Assembly: GCF_030678875.1 (NCBI RefSeq)
Contig: NZ_JAUUDS010000008.1
Location: 62,001 to 126,000 of the forward strand
Length of the DNA: 64,000 nt
Reading direction: 5' to 3'
DNA from: Sphingomonas aurea
GTDB taxonomy: Bacteria; Pseudomonadota; Alphaproteobacteria; Sphingomonadales; Sphingomonadaceae
This document shows, one piece after another, positions 7,308 to 22,317 of the stretch. A program made the position numbers and the translations under genes. The notes under the pieces were generated by a model. It was given only the letters and a program-made list of their open reading frames with translations, ran no database searches and had not been told where the DNA came from. Numbering within the stretch: the stretch's first letter is position 1; the number at the start of each line of letters is the position of its first letter.

Positions 7308-8603
7308 ATGACCGATACTTCACGCTCGCTCGCCGACAGCCATCGCAGCGTGACGTTGCCGGTCGGGGGCAGCCGCTGGCGGCGGTTCATGGCGTTCGCG
7401 GGGCCGGGCTATCTGGTCGCGGTCGGCTATATGGATCCGGGCAATTGGGCGACCGACATCGCCGGTGGCTCGGCGTTCGGCTATGCGCTCCTCTCGGTCA
7501 TCCTGCTGTCCAACCTGATGGCGATCGTGCTTCAGGCGCTGGCGGTGCGGCTGGGCGTCGCGTCTGGGCTCGACCTGGCGCAGGCGTGCCGCGCGCATTA
7601 CTCGCGCCCCGTCACTCTTGCCCTGTGGGTGCTGTGCGAGATCGCGATCGTCGCCTGCGACCTGGCAGAGGTGCTGGGCACCGCCATCGCGCTGAAGCTG
7701 CTGTTCGGCATTCCGCTGACCTGGGGCGTGGTCGTCACCGCGGTCGACGTGTTCCTGATCCTGGCCCTGCAACGCTATGGCTTTCGCCGGCTGGAGGCGT
7801 TCATCATCGCGCTCCTGCTGGTGATCGCCGGCTGCTTCGCGTTCGAGCTGATGCTCGCCCGGCCCGATCCGGGCGCGGTCGCGCGCGGGCTGGTGCCGAC
7901 GACGCGCATCCTGACTGACCCGACCATGCTCTATCTGGCGATCGGCATCCTCGGCGCGACGGTGATGCCGCATAACCTGTACCTCCATTCCTCGATCGTC
8001 CAGACCCGCGCCTTCGCGCAGGACGGCGTCGGCCGGCGCGAGGCGGCGAAGCTGGCGACGATCGACGGCACCGTCGCGCTCGGCCTGGCCTTCTTCATCA
8101 ACGCCGCGATCCTGATCCTGGCGGCTTCGACCTTCCACACCGCCGGCCGCACCGACGTGGCCGAGATCGACGAGGCGTACCGGCTGCTCGCCCCCTCGCT
8201 CGGCATGGGCGCGGCGAGCGTGGTCTTCGCGGTCGCGCTGCTCGCATCGGGGCAGAACTCGACGGTCACCGGCACGCTCGCCGGACAGATCGTGATGGAG
8301 GGGTTCCTGAACCTGCGCCTGCCGGTGTGGGCGCGGCGCGTCATCACCCGCGGCCTCGCCATCATTCCGGCGGTGCTGGTGGTGGGGGCGAGCGGCGATG
8401 CCGGCGCCACCCAGCTGCTGGTGCTCAGCCAGGTGATCCTCAGCCTGCAGCTGCCCTTCGCGGTGGTGCCGCTGGTGATGTTCACCGGATCGCGCAGGAT
8501 CATGGGCGATTTCGCCAGCCCCGTCTGGCTGCGCGCGCTGGCGTGGATCGTCACCGGCGTCATCATCGCGCTGAACGCCACGCTGCTTTACGGAATGTTG
8601 TGA
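7308..8603 (+). CDS. mntH: Nramp-family divalent metal (Mn2+/Fe2+) transporter
   Basis: A 431-residue inner-membrane protein with about 11 hydrophobic helices. The two Nramp signatures are present: 'DPGN' at residues 43-46 in the first helix, and 'MPHN' at 220-223 in the sixth. These unwound segments bind the metal ion, which is taken up with protons. Substrate preference for manganese is inferred from the MntH subfamily. No metal-box operator or riboswitch is evident in the short 81-base gap upstream. It ends 15 bases before the first possible start of glgP. Confidence 0.92.
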   Translation: MTDTSRSLADSHRSVTLPVGGSRWRRFMAFAGPGYLVAVGYMDPGNWATDIAGGSAFGYALLSVILLSNLMAIVLQALAVRLGVASGLDLAQACRAHYSRPVTLALWVLCEIAIVACDLAEVLGTAIALKLLFGIPLTWGVVVTAVDVFLILALQRYGFRRLEAFIIALLLVIAGCFAFELMLARPDPGAVARGLVPTTRILTDPTMLYLAIGILGATVMPHNLYLHSSIVQTRAFAQDGVGRREAAKLATIDGTVALGLAFFINAAILILAASTFHTAGRTDVAEIDEAYRLLAPSLGMGAASVVFAVALLASGQNSTVTGTLAGQIVMEGFLNLRLPVWARRVITRGLAIIPAVLVVGASGDAGATQLLVLSQVILSLQLPFAVVPLVMFTGSRRIMGDFASPVWLRALAWIVTGVIIALNATLLYGML

Positions 8604-8618
8604 CGCCCCCGAATACGT

Positions 8619-11111
8619 ATGGCGCGTGACATCGGCATCGCCGCGGTTACACCTACACTTGGATCAATTTTTTCGGGGCGTTCCTTGGCCACTTCCCTTC
8701 CGGCGCAGACCGCGCCCGCGAACCCGCTCGCCGAAGCCATCCTCGATACGCTGGTCCACCGCATCGGCAAGGATCAGAAGGCCGCGCGCCCGCACGACTG
8801 GCTTGCCGCGACCATCCTGACCGTCCGCAACCACATCATCGAACGCTGGATGGAATCGACCCGCGACGCCCATGCCAAGGGCGCCAAGCGGGTCTATTAT
8901 CTCAGCCTGGAATTCCTGATCGGCCGGCTGCTGCGCGACGCGCTGTCGAACCTGTCGATGACCCACGACATCGCCGGTGCCCTGTCGTCGCTGGGCGTCG
9001 ACCTGGCGACGATCGAGGAGATCGAGCCCGACGCCGCGCTCGGCAATGGCGGCCTCGGGCGGCTGGCGGCCTGCTTCATGGAGAGCATGGCCAGCCTCGA
9101 CCTGCCCGCCTATGGCTATGGCATCCGTTATGTGAACGGCATGTTCCGCCAGCGGATCGACGACGGCTTCCAGGTCGAGCTGCCCGAGAACTGGCTGCAA
9201 TACGGCAACCCCTGGGAGTTCGAGCGACGCGAGAGCGCCTATTTCGTCGGCTTCGGCGGCGAGGTGATCGGGACCGAGACCGGCCAGGTCCACTGGAAGG
9301 TCGGCGAGGCGGTCGAGGCGATGGCGGTCGACACGCCGATGGTCGGCTGGCGCGGCAAGCGGGTCAACACGCTGCGCCTCTGGACCGCGCGCGCGATCGA
9401 TCCGCTCCGGCTCGACCGGTTCAACGAGGGCGACTTCACCGGCGCGCTCGCCGGCCAGCTGCGCGCCGAGACGCTGACCCGCGTCCTCTATCCCAATGAT
9501 TCCACTGCGGCGGGGCAGGAGCTGCGGCTGCGGCAGGAATATTTCTTCTCGTCCGCCTCGATCCAGGACATCGTCCGCCGCCACATCCAGTATTTCGGCG
9601 ACATCCGCACCCTGCCCGACAAGGCGGCGATCCAGCTGAACGACACCCACCCCGCGGTCTCGGTCGCGGAGCTGATGCGGCTGCTGGTCGACTTCCACGA
9701 CCTCGGCTTCGACGAGGCGTGGGAGATCACCAAGCGCACCTTCGGCTACACCAACCACACGCTGCTGCCCGAAGCGCTCGAAAGCTGGCCGCTGCCGCTG
9801 TTCGAGCGGCTGCTGCCGCGCCACATGCAGCTGGTCTACGCGATCAACGCCCGGCTGCTGCGCGAGGCGCGGGCGGCGGGGTCTGGCGACGACGCGATCA
9901 AGGCGATCAGCCTGATCGACGAGGGCGGATCGCGCCGCGTTCGCATGGCCAACCTGGCGTTCGCGGGCTCGCACAGCATCAACGGCGTCGCGGCGCTCCA
10001 CACCGATCTGATGAAGCAGACGGTGTTCGCCGACCTCCACCGCCTCTACCCGGACCGGATCAACAACAAGACCAATGGCATTACCCCCCGCCGCTGGCTG
10101 CAGCAGTGCAACCCGGCGCTGACCGACCTGATCCGCGAGGCAATCGGCGACGCGTTCCTCGACGACACGCAGAAGCTGGACGCGCTGGCCGCCCATGCCG
10201 ACGACGCGGCGTTCCAGGCCCGCTTCGCCGCGGTGAAGCGCGACAACAAGGTCGCCCTGTCCCAGCACCTGAAGGAGCTGATGGGCCTGCGGGTCGACCC
10301 CGACGCGCTGTTCGACGTGCAGATCAAGCGCATCCACGAATATAAGCGCCAGCTGCTCAACATCGTCGAGACGGTGGCACTCTACGACCAGATCCGCAGC
10401 CATCCGGAGCGCGACTGGGTGCCGCGGGTCAAGCTGTTCGCGGGCAAGGCGGCGTCGAGCTATCACAATGCCAAGCTCATCATCAAACTGGCGGGCGACG
10501 TCGCGCGCCGGGTCAATGCCGACCCGGCGATCGGCGGGCTGCTGAAGGTCGCGTTCGTCCCCAACTACAATGTCTCGCTCGCCGAGAAGATCATCCCCGC
10601 CGCCGACCTGTCCGAGCAGATCAGTACCGCCGGCATGGAGGCGTCGGGCACCGGCAACATGAAGTTCGCGCTGAACGGCGCGCTGACCATCGGCACGCTC
10701 GACGGCGCGAATGTCGAGATCCGCGACCATGTCGGTGAGGACAATATCGTGATCTTCGGCCTGACCGCCGACGAGGTCGCGGCCCGCCGCGCCGACGGCT
10801 ACAACCCGCGCGCCATTATCGAGGGCTCGCCGGAACTGGCGCAGGCGCTGTCGGCAATCGCGTCCGGCGTCTTCTCGCCGGACGATCCCGACCGGTACAA
10901 GGGTCTGGTCGGCGGCCTATACGACGGCGACTGGTTCATGCTCGCCGCCGATTTCGACAGCTACGCCGCCGCGCAGCGCCGGGTCGATCGGTGGTGGGAA
11001 GATCGAACCCGCTGGAATGCGGCGACGATCCGGAACGTCGCGCGTGTCGGTTGGTTCTCCTCTGATCGCACCATCCGCGAATACGCAAAGGACATCTGGG
11101 GAGTCCTGTGA
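8619..11111 (+). CDS. glgP: Glycogen/alpha-glucan phosphorylase
   Basis: An 830-residue enzyme (with this start) that releases glucose-1-phosphate from glycogen ends, using pyridoxal phosphate. The cofactor-binding lysine is about K682 in 'EASGTGNMKFALNG', and 'EPDAALGNGGLGRLAACF' is the conserved N-terminal substrate region. The start is uncertain: ATG at 8619 lacks a ribosome-binding site, while an in-frame TTG at 8685 follows GGGG at 8675-8678 and lies closer to where family-like sequence begins. It is the first gene of the glycogen operon and overlaps glgB by four bases (GTGA). Confidence 0.94.
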   Translation: MARDIGIAAVTPTLGSIFSGRSLATSLPAQTAPANPLAEAILDTLVHRIGKDQKAARPHDWLAATILTVRNHIIERWMESTRDAHAKGAKRVYYLSLEFLIGRLLRDALSNLSMTHDIAGALSSLGVDLATIEEIEPDAALGNGGLGRLAACFMESMASLDLPAYGYGIRYVNGMFRQRIDDGFQVELPENWLQYGNPWEFERRESAYFVGFGGEVIGTETGQVHWKVGEAVEAMAVDTPMVGWRGKRVNTLRLWTARAIDPLRLDRFNEGDFTGALAGQLRAETLTRVLYPNDSTAAGQELRLRQEYFFSSASIQDIVRRHIQYFGDIRTLPDKAAIQLNDTHPAVSVAELMRLLVDFHDLGFDEAWEITKRTFGYTNHTLLPEALESWPLPLFERLLPRHMQLVYAINARLLREARAAGSGDDAIKAISLIDEGGSRRVRMANLAFAGSHSINGVAALHTDLMKQTVFADLHRLYPDRINNKTNGITPRRWLQQCNPALTDLIREAIGDAFLDDTQKLDALAAHADDAAFQARFAAVKRDNKVALSQHLKELMGLRVDPDALFDVQIKRIHEYKRQLLNIVETVALYDQIRSHPERDWVPRVKLFAGKAASSYHNAKLIIKLAGDVARRVNADPAIGGLLKVAFVPNYNVSLAEKIIPAADLSEQISTAGMEASGTGNMKFALNGALTIGTLDGANVEIRDHVGEDNIVIFGLTADEVAARRADGYNPRAIIEGSPELAQALSAIASGVFSPDDPDRYKGLVGGLYDGDWFMLAADFDSYAAAQRRVDRWWEDRTRWNAATIRNVARVGWFSSDRTIREYAKDIWGVL

Positions 11112-13273
11112 AGCCACCAAGTGACGCCATCTCCGCCCTGCTGGAAGGGCGTCACGACGATCCCTTCTCGCTCCTCGGCATCTTTCCGGGACCGGGGGGC
11201 AGCTTTGCACGCACCTGGATACCGGGCGCCGACACCGTCGAGGCGGAGAGCCTGACGGGCACGCCGCTCGGCACGCTGACCCACGACCGCGACGGCGTGT
11301 TCGAGGGGGCGGTGTCGGGCGATCCCCAGCCGGTGCGCTACCGCGCAAAGGCGGGTGACAGCAGCTGGACGGTGGTCGATCCCTACAGCTTCGGACCCGT
11401 GCTGGGGTCGATCGACGATTATCTGATGGGCGAAGGCACGCACCTGCGCCTGTGGGACAAGATGGGTGCACACCTGATCGAGCATCAGGGCGTATCCGGC
11501 ATCCACTTCGCGGTGTGGGCGCCCAATGCCCGGCGCGTCTCGGTGGTCGGCAATTTCAACGGCTGGGACGGGCGCCGCCACGTCATGCGCCGCCGCAACG
11601 ACGTCGGCGTGTGGGAGATCTTCCTGCCCGACCTGCCCGCCGGAGAGGCGTACAAGTTCGAGCTGCTCGGCCATGACGGCAACCTTCAGCCGCAGAAAGC
11701 AGACCCCTTCGCCTTCGCGGCCGAGTTGCGCCCGCGCACCGCCTCGCTGACTACCGGCCCGTTCCGCCACCAGTGGCAGGACGACGGCCACCGGGAGCAT
11801 TGGGCATCGGTCGATCCGCGCCGCGTGCCGATGTCGATCTACGAGGTTCATGCCGGATCGTGGGACCGTGACGACAATGGCTGGTTCCTCAGCTGGGACC
11901 AGCTCGCCGACCGGCTGATCCCCTATGTCGTCGAGATGGGATTCACCCATATCGAGTTCATGCCGATCACCGAGCATCCCTATGATCCGTCATGGGGCTA
12001 TCAGACGACCGGGCTCTACGCCCCCTCGTCGCGTTTCGGCGATCACGAGGGGTTCGCCCGTTTCGTCGACGGCGCGCACCAGGCCGGGATCGGCGTCCTG
12101 CTCGACTGGGTGCCCGCGCATTTCCCGATGGACAAGCACGGCCTCGTCCGGTTCGACGGCACCGCGCTCTACGAGCATGAGGATCCGCGGCTCGGCTATC
12201 ACCCCGACTGGAACACCGCGATCTACAATTTCGGGCGGCGCGAGGTGTCGAGCTATCTCGTCAACAACGCGCTGTTCTGGGCCGAGCGCTATCATGTCGA
12301 CGGGCTGCGCGTCGATGCGGTCGCCTCGATGCTCTACCGCGACTATAGCCGCAACGCCGGCGAGTGGATCCCCAACGAGGATGGCGGGCGCGAGAATTGG
12401 GAGGCGGTGGAGTTCCTGCGCGCCACCAACCGCGCGGTCTATCGCGAGAACCCCGGCGTCTTCACCGTCGCCGAGGAGTCGACCAGCTGGCCGGGCGTCA
12501 GCCACCCCGCCCCGCCCCCCGGCGAGCGCAACGGAGGGCTCGGCTTCGGCTTCAAGTGGAACATGGGCTGGATGCACGACACGCTCCAGTACATGGCGCG
12601 CGAGCCGATCCACCGGCAGCACCATCATGGCGAGATCACCTTCGGCCTCGTCTATGCCTATTCCGAGAATTTCGTGCTGCCGCTCAGCCATGACGAGGTG
12701 GTCCACGGCAAGGGGTCGCTGCTCGAAAAGATGCCCGGCGACGACTGGCAGAAATTCGCCAATCTGCGGCTCTACTACGCGTTCATGTGGGGCTATCCGG
12801 GCAAGAAGCTGCTGTTCATGGGCCAGGAATTCGGACAGCGTGCCGAATGGTCCGAGGAACGCGCGCTCGACTGGGGCCTGCGGTGCAGTCACGCGCATGA
12901 GGGCGTGCGCAACCTCGTCCGCGACCTGAACCGCGTCTATCGCGACACGCCTGCCCTCCACGCCCGCGACTGCGAGCCCGAGGGGTTCGAGTGGCTGATC
13001 GGCGACGACGCGCACAACTCGGTCTTCGCCTGGCTGCGCAAGGCGCCGGGCGAGAAGCCGGTGGCGGTGATCGTCAACATGACGCCGATCGCCCGCGCAC
13101 CGTACCGCGTCCCGCTGCCGCACGACGGCCGCTGGCGCGAGATCGTGAATTCGGACGCGCAGGATTACTGGGGCTCGGGCCTGGGCAATCTCGGCGGGGT
13201 CGAGGCAAAGGACGGCGCGGCCTGGGTCACCCTGCCGCCGCTGGCCACCATCATGCTGGAATATGAGGGCTGA
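11108..13273 (+). CDS. glgB: 1,4-alpha-glucan branching enzyme
   Basis: A 721-residue GH13 enzyme that creates alpha-1,6 branches in glycogen. After an N-terminal extension and a CBM48 domain ('FAVWAPNARRVSVVGNFNGW', about 136-155) comes the catalytic barrel with nucleophile D403 in 'GLRVDAVASMLY', acid/base E456 in 'TVAEEST', and 'LSHDEVVHGK'. The GTG start overlaps the glgP stop in GTGA, indicating translational coupling. It can serve both the GlgA and the GlgE polymers encoded in this window. Confidence 0.96.
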   Translation: MKPPSDAISALLEGRHDDPFSLLGIFPGPGGSFARTWIPGADTVEAESLTGTPLGTLTHDRDGVFEGAVSGDPQPVRYRAKAGDSSWTVVDPYSFGPVLGSIDDYLMGEGTHLRLWDKMGAHLIEHQGVSGIHFAVWAPNARRVSVVGNFNGWDGRRHVMRRRNDVGVWEIFLPDLPAGEAYKFELLGHDGNLQPQKADPFAFAAELRPRTASLTTGPFRHQWQDDGHREHWASVDPRRVPMSIYEVHAGSWDRDDNGWFLSWDQLADRLIPYVVEMGFTHIEFMPITEHPYDPSWGYQTTGLYAPSSRFGDHEGFARFVDGAHQAGIGVLLDWVPAHFPMDKHGLVRFDGTALYEHEDPRLGYHPDWNTAIYNFGRREVSSYLVNNALFWAERYHVDGLRVDAVASMLYRDYSRNAGEWIPNEDGGRENWEAVEFLRATNRAVYRENPGVFTVAEESTSWPGVSHPAPPPGERNGGLGFGFKWNMGWMHDTLQYMAREPIHRQHHHGEITFGLVYAYSENFVLPLSHDEVVHGKGSLLEKMPGDDWQKFANLRLYYAFMWGYPGKKLLFMGQEFGQRAEWSEERALDWGLRCSHAHEGVRNLVRDLNRVYRDTPALHARDCEPEGFEWLIGDDAHNSVFAWLRKAPGEKPVAVIVNMTPIARAPYRVPLPHDGRWREIVNSDAQDYWGSGLGNLGGVEAKDGAAWVTLPPLATIMLEYEG

Positions 13274-13390
13274 TTTAATGCGCGGCGGTGCGTGCACGCA
13301 CTTGCCCCCGTTTTCGTGCTGGCCCACACTCGATTGCAACACGCCCGCCGCATCTGCGGACGCGGCGGATATAGGGGGGAAGGAGTGGCG

Positions 13391-14656
13391 ATGATTGAAC
13401 ACCGCAGGGGGCAGCCGCTGGCCCGTGACGCGATGGCCTATGTGCTGGCGGGCGGGCGCGGCAGCCGGTTGTTCGAGATGACCGACACTCGCGCCAAGCC
13501 GGCGGTGTACTTCGGCGGCAAGAGCCGGATCATCGACTTCGCCCTGTCCAACGCGCTCAACTCGGGCATCCGCCGCATCGGCGTCGCGACCCAGTACAAG
13601 GCGCACAGCCTGATCCGCCACCTGCAGCGCGGCTGGAACTTCCTGCGCCCCGAACGCAACGAGAGCTTCGACATCCTTCCCGCCTCACAGCGGGTCAGCG
13701 AGTTCCAGTGGTACGAGGGTACGGCCGACGCCGTCTTCCAGAACATCGACATCATCGAGAGCTATGGTCCCGAGTTCATGGTCATCCTGGCCGGTGACCA
13801 TATCTACAAGATGGACTACGAGATCATGCTCCAGCAGCACTGCGACAGCGGTGCGGACGTGACCGTCGCGTGCATGGAAGTGCCGCGGATGGAGGCCACC
13901 GGCTTCGGCGTGATGCATGTCGACGAGCAGGACCGGATCGTCGATTTCGTAGAGAAGCCTAAGGACCCGCCCGCCATCCCCGGCAATCCCGACATCGCGC
14001 TCGCCAGCCTGGGCATCTACGTCTTCGCCACCCGCTTTCTGATCGAGGAGCTGCGCCGCGACGCCGCGACCGAGGGGTCGAGCCGCGACTTCGGCAAGGA
14101 CATCATCCCCTATCTCGTCAAGCACGGGAAGGCGCAGGCGCACCGCTTCGGCGACAGCTGCGTCCGCTCGGCCGAGGAACCCAAGGCCTATTGGCGCGAC
14201 GTCGGCACGATCGATGCCTATTGGGAAGCCAATATCGACCTGACCGACGTGGTGCCGGAGCTGGATCTCTACGAGCATAGCTGGCCGCTCTGGACCTATT
14301 CGGAGATCACGCCCCCGGCCAAGTTCGTCCACGACATCGACGGGCGGCGCGGGTCGGCGGTCGCCAGCCTGGTGTCGGGCAACTGCATCGTCTCCGGCGC
14401 GTCGATCAACCGCTCGCTGCTGTCGACCGGCACCCGCGCGCACAGCTTCGCGATGCTCGACGAGGCGGTGGTCCTGCCCAACTGCCATATCGGCCGCGGC
14501 GCGCGGCTGCGCCGGGTGGTGATCGATGCCGGCGTCCATATCCCCAACGGGCTGGTGGTCGGCGACGACCCGGAACTGGACGCCCACCGCTTCCGCCGGA
14601 CCGACCGCGGCATCTGCCTGATTACCCAGCCGATGATCGACCGGCTGACGGTGTGA
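13391..14656 (+). CDS. glgC: Glucose-1-phosphate adenylyltransferase
   Basis: A 421-residue enzyme that makes ADP-glucose from ATP and glucose-1-phosphate, the committed step of classical glycogen synthesis. The nucleotide-binding 'LAGGRGSRL' lies at about 19-27, followed by '[20 protein letters not shown]'; a left-handed beta-helix C-terminus ends the protein. The ATG at 13391 is preceded by a strong GGGGGGAAGGAG. The frame extends 33 codons upstream, but without family resemblance. Unlike the other operon genes it has a 117-base gap before it, with a GC-rich inverted repeat, so it may also have its own promoter. Confidence 0.95.
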   Translation: MIEHRRGQPLARDAMAYVLAGGRGSRLFEMTDTRAKPAVYFGGKSRIIDFALSNALNSGIRRIGVATQYKAHSLIRHLQRGWNFLRPERNESFDILPASQRVSEFQWYEGTADAVFQNIDIIESYGPEFMVILAGDHIYKMDYEIMLQQHCDSGADVTVACMEVPRMEATGFGVMHVDEQDRIVDFVEKPKDPPAIPGNPDIALASLGIYVFATRFLIEELRRDAATEGSSRDFGKDIIPYLVKHGKAQAHRFGDSCVRSAEEPKAYWRDVGTIDAYWEANIDLTDVVPELDLYEHSWPLWTYSEITPPAKFVHDIDGRRGSAVASLVSGNCIVSGASINRSLLSTGTRAHSFAMLDEAVVLPNCHIGRGARLRRVVIDAGVHIPNGLVVGDDPELDAHRFRRTDRGICLITQPMIDRLTV

Positions 14657-14671
14657 GGATGCCGCACGTCG

Positions 14672-14796
14672 CTCCTCCCCTGAAAGGGGAGGTGGCACGC
14701 CGAAGGCGTGACGGAGGGGTGTCGCGGTCCGTTGAAGGGGGACACCCCTCCACCACCGGCTGCGCCGGCGGTCCCCCTCCCCCTCCGGGGGAGGAT
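14672..14796 (+). repeat. Palindromic intergenic repeat, family A, full copy
   Basis: It consists of a CTCCCC...GGGGAG hairpin, GGTGGCACGCC-N4-GGCGTGACGGAGGGGTGTC, a variable middle, GACACCCCTCCACCACCG, and a final GTCCCCCTCCCCC...GGGGGAG hairpin. It fills most of the gap between glgC and glgA. Its 3' end (GGGGGAGG) is placed as a ribosome-binding site for glgA. Confidence 0.85.
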
Positions 14797-14801
14797 TTGC
14801 A

Positions 14802-19706
<4,905 letters not shown>

Positions 19707-19710
<4 letters not shown>

Positions 19711-21230
19711 CCGTCCGCCTGCTGCTCGCCGCCCTTATGCTGATCGCCGCCACCCCTTATCCGCCCTCTCCGCAACAGCGCTTCGGCGACCTGTTCCACG
19801 CGGTGCAGATGCGCAGCGTCTTTCCGGACGGAAAGACCTTCGTCGATGCCGTGCCCAAGGCGCCCGATGCCGAGATCATGGCCGCGTGGAAGCGATGCGG
19901 CTGCGGCGAGGACACTGCCGCACTGCGCCGCTTCGTGCTGGCCCACTTCACCGTGCCTGAGAGCGCCTCGCCCCGGCAGCAGCCGCGCCGTGCGCTGGTC
20001 GAGCATATCGACCAGCTCTGGCCGCACCTGACCCGCACCACCACCAGGGTGCCGGCGGGATCGTCGGCGCTGACCCTGCCGCGCCCCTATGTCGTGCCCG
20101 GCGGGCGGTTCCGCGAGATGTATTACTGGGACAGCTGGTTCTCGATGCTCGGCCTGCCGATCGCCGGGCGGCAGGATCTGGTCGAGAACATGGTCGTCGA
20201 TTTCGGCAGCCTGATCGACCGCTACGGCCATATCCCCAACGGCACGCGCACCTATTATCTCAGCCGCTCGCAGCCGCCTTTCTTCTACCTGATGGCCGGC
20301 ATGTCGCGCGACGCGAAGACGCTGGCGACGCGGACGCGGCAGATGCGCGCGGAGCACGACTTCTGGATGGCGGGCGCCGACGCGCTGAAGCCCGGCGCGC
20401 AGCACCGTCGCGTCGTGCGGCTGGCCGACGGGTCGCTCCTCAACCGTTATTGGGACGATCGCGACGACCCGCGCGACGAGAGCTATCGCGAGGACGTGAT
20501 GCTCGCCGACGCGACGCCGGATCGCGACCGGCACCAGCTGTTCCGCGACCTGCGCGCGGCGGCGGAGAGCGGCTGGGACTTCTCGTCGCGCTGGTTCGCC
20601 GACGGGCGCACGCTGGCGACGATCCGCACGACACGGCTGGTGCCGGTCGACCTCAACAGCCTGATGGTCGGGATGGAACGGGCGATCGCGGGCAATTGCC
20701 GGACGCTGGGCGACCGCGCCTGCGCCGCCGACTATACCGCGCGCGCCGAGGCGCGGATCACGGCGATGCGGCGGCACCTGTGGAACGGGCGCTTCTTCGC
20801 CGACTTTGACCTCGACACCGGCAAGGCCAACGACCGTCCGACCGCGGCGATGGCGTTCGCGCTGTTTTCCCGCGTCGCCACCCCCGATCAGGCGCGCGCC
20901 ACCGCCGCGGCGCTAGAGCCCCTGATCGGCGAGGGCGGGCTGTCGGCAACGCGGGTGCATAGTGGCCAGCAATGGGACGAGCCCAATGGCTGGGCGCCGC
21001 TCCAGTGGGTCGCGATCCAGGGCTTACGTGGCTATGGCGAAATGGCGCTGGCGAGTCGCATCCGCACCGGCTGGCTGGGCAGCGTCACGCGTGAGTATAA
21101 CGCGTCGGGCAAGCTGCTCGAGAAATACGACGTGATCGAGCGTCGGCCCGGCGGTGGTGGCGAATATCCGAACCAGGACGGGTTCGGCTGGACCAACGGC
21201 GTGACACGGATGCTGCTGGCGGAGAAGTGA
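19707..21230 (+). CDS. treA: Periplasmic alpha,alpha-trehalase (GH37)
   Basis: A 507-residue enzyme that splits trehalose into two glucose molecules. A short signal peptide ('MTVRLLLAALMLIAATPYP') indicates export to the periplasm. GH37 signature 1 appears in 'PGGRFREMYYWDSWFSMLG' and signature 2 in 'QWDEPNGWAPLQW'. It is the last gene of the glycogen operon and overlaps glgX by ATGA. Placement of an exported trehalase in a cytoplasmic glucan operon is unusual. A GC-rich hairpin follows the stop. Confidence 0.92.
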
Positions 21231-21240
21231 CCCCTTTTCT

Positions 21241-21261
21241 CCCCTCCTCCTCAGGGAGGGG
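21241..21261. terminator. Hairpin between convergent treA and cyoD
   Basis: CCCCTCC and GGAGGGG form a 7-bp stem with a 7-base loop, 10 bases after the treA stop; a short CTTTC follows. It could end both convergent operons, but the T-run is poor. Confidence 0.45.
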
Positions 21262-21271
21262 CTTTCGAGCC

Positions 21272-21667
21272 CTATCGCTGCCGCATCAGCATCTCGCCCA
21301 TCGGCATCAGGTTATGGTGCAGGTGCGCCATGATCCAGATCGACCCGATCAGCACCAGCGCCACGATCAGCACGCCGAACGCCAGCGCCAGCGTGTTGTT
21401 GGTATTGTCTGGCCCGGTGGTGATGTGCAGGAAGAAGACCAAGTGCACGCCCATCTGCGCCACCGCCAGCGCGATCAGCGCGACCGGGATGCCAGGGCCA
21501 TAGATCAGGTTGGTCTGCACCGCCCAGAACGACGCCACCGTCAATAATGCCGCCAATCCCAGCCCGATCGCGTAACCGCGGATGCCGCCGGCGATCGACT
21601 CGCGTTCGGACTCCTCACCGGGTGCCGTGTCGTCGGAGACATTGTCGAGATCGCGGCTTTCGGTCAT
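21272..21667 (-). CDS. cyoD: Cytochrome bo3 ubiquinol oxidase subunit IV
   Basis: A 131-residue membrane protein with three helices after a charged, cytoplasmic 27-residue N-terminus. 'AVAQMGVHLVFFLHI' and the C-terminal 'IMAHLHHNLMP' are typical of CyoD. It is thought to assist assembly of the oxidase complex. It overlaps cyoC by four bases and is the last gene of cyoABCD; no heme O synthase (cyoE) follows. Confidence 0.9.
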   Translation of the reverse strand: MTESRDLDNVSDDTAPGEESERESIAGGIRGYAIGLGLAALLTVASFWAVQTNLIYGPGIPVALIALAVAQMGVHLVFFLHITTGPDNTNNTLALAFGVLIVALVLIGSIWIMAHLHHNLMPMGEMLMRQR

Positions 21668-22317
21668 GCGCCGGCTCCCAGCAGATAGACGACGGTGAAC
21701 AGCGCCACCCAGATGATGTCGAGCGCGTGCCAGAACAGGCTGAAACAGGCGATGCGGCGAAGGATATCCTCGCGAAACCCCTTGGCCCAGACCTGCGCCA
21801 TCATGGTCGTCAGCCAGATCAGCCCCAGCGTGACGTGAAGGCCGTGGCAGCCGACGAGCGCGAAGAAGGCGGACAGGAACGCCGAGCGGCTCGGCCCCGC
21901 GCCCTCACCGATCAGGTGGGTGAACTCGTAGAGCTCGAGGCTCAGGAACGCCGCGCCGAGCAGCGCGGTGGCGGCCATCGCCACCTGGAACCAGCGGACA
22001 TTGCGCGCGAACGCTGCGATCCCCGCCATGCCGCATGCGAAGGACGACAGCAGCAGGAACGCGGTTTCCCACGCGACCAGCGGCAGCTCGAACACGTCGC
22101 GCCCGGCGGGGCCGCCCGCCGTCTCGCCGACCAGCACCGCGTACGCCGCGAAGAAGCCGGCGAACATGATGAAGTCCGACAGCAGGAAGATCCAGAAGCC
22201 GTAGGCGACGACGATCCGCTTGGGCGCCGGCCCCTGCTCGTCGGCCGGCACCTCGCCGTGCCCCAGCTTGTTGGGGTCGCCGTGCTTGCTGCCCCCCGCC
22301 TTGTGGCCGCCGCTCAT
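21664..22317 (-). CDS. cyoC: Cytochrome bo3 ubiquinol oxidase subunit III
   Basis: A 217-residue protein with five membrane helices, preceded by a Gly/His/Lys-rich N-terminus. Motifs such as '[20 protein letters not shown]' and '[13 protein letters not shown]' are typical of heme-copper oxidase subunit III. It is overlapped by cyoB upstream and cyoD downstream, four bases each. Confidence 0.93.
   Translation of the reverse strand: MSGGHKAGGSKHGDPNKLGHGEVPADEQGPAPKRIVVAYGFWIFLLSDFIMFAGFFAAYAVLVGETAGGPAGRDVFELPLVAWETAFLLLSSFACGMAGIAAFARNVRWFQVAMAATALLGAAFLSLELYEFTHLIGEGAGPSRSAFLSAFFALVGCHGLHVTLGLIWLTTMMAQVWAKGFREDILRRIACFSLFWHALDIIWVALFTVVYLLGAGA

Noticed and set aside
8664..10730. 688-codon minus-strand open frame antisense to glgP
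   Set aside because: High-GC shadow frame; the composition is Arg/Ala/Val-rich without motifs, while the plus strand has a complete phosphorylase.
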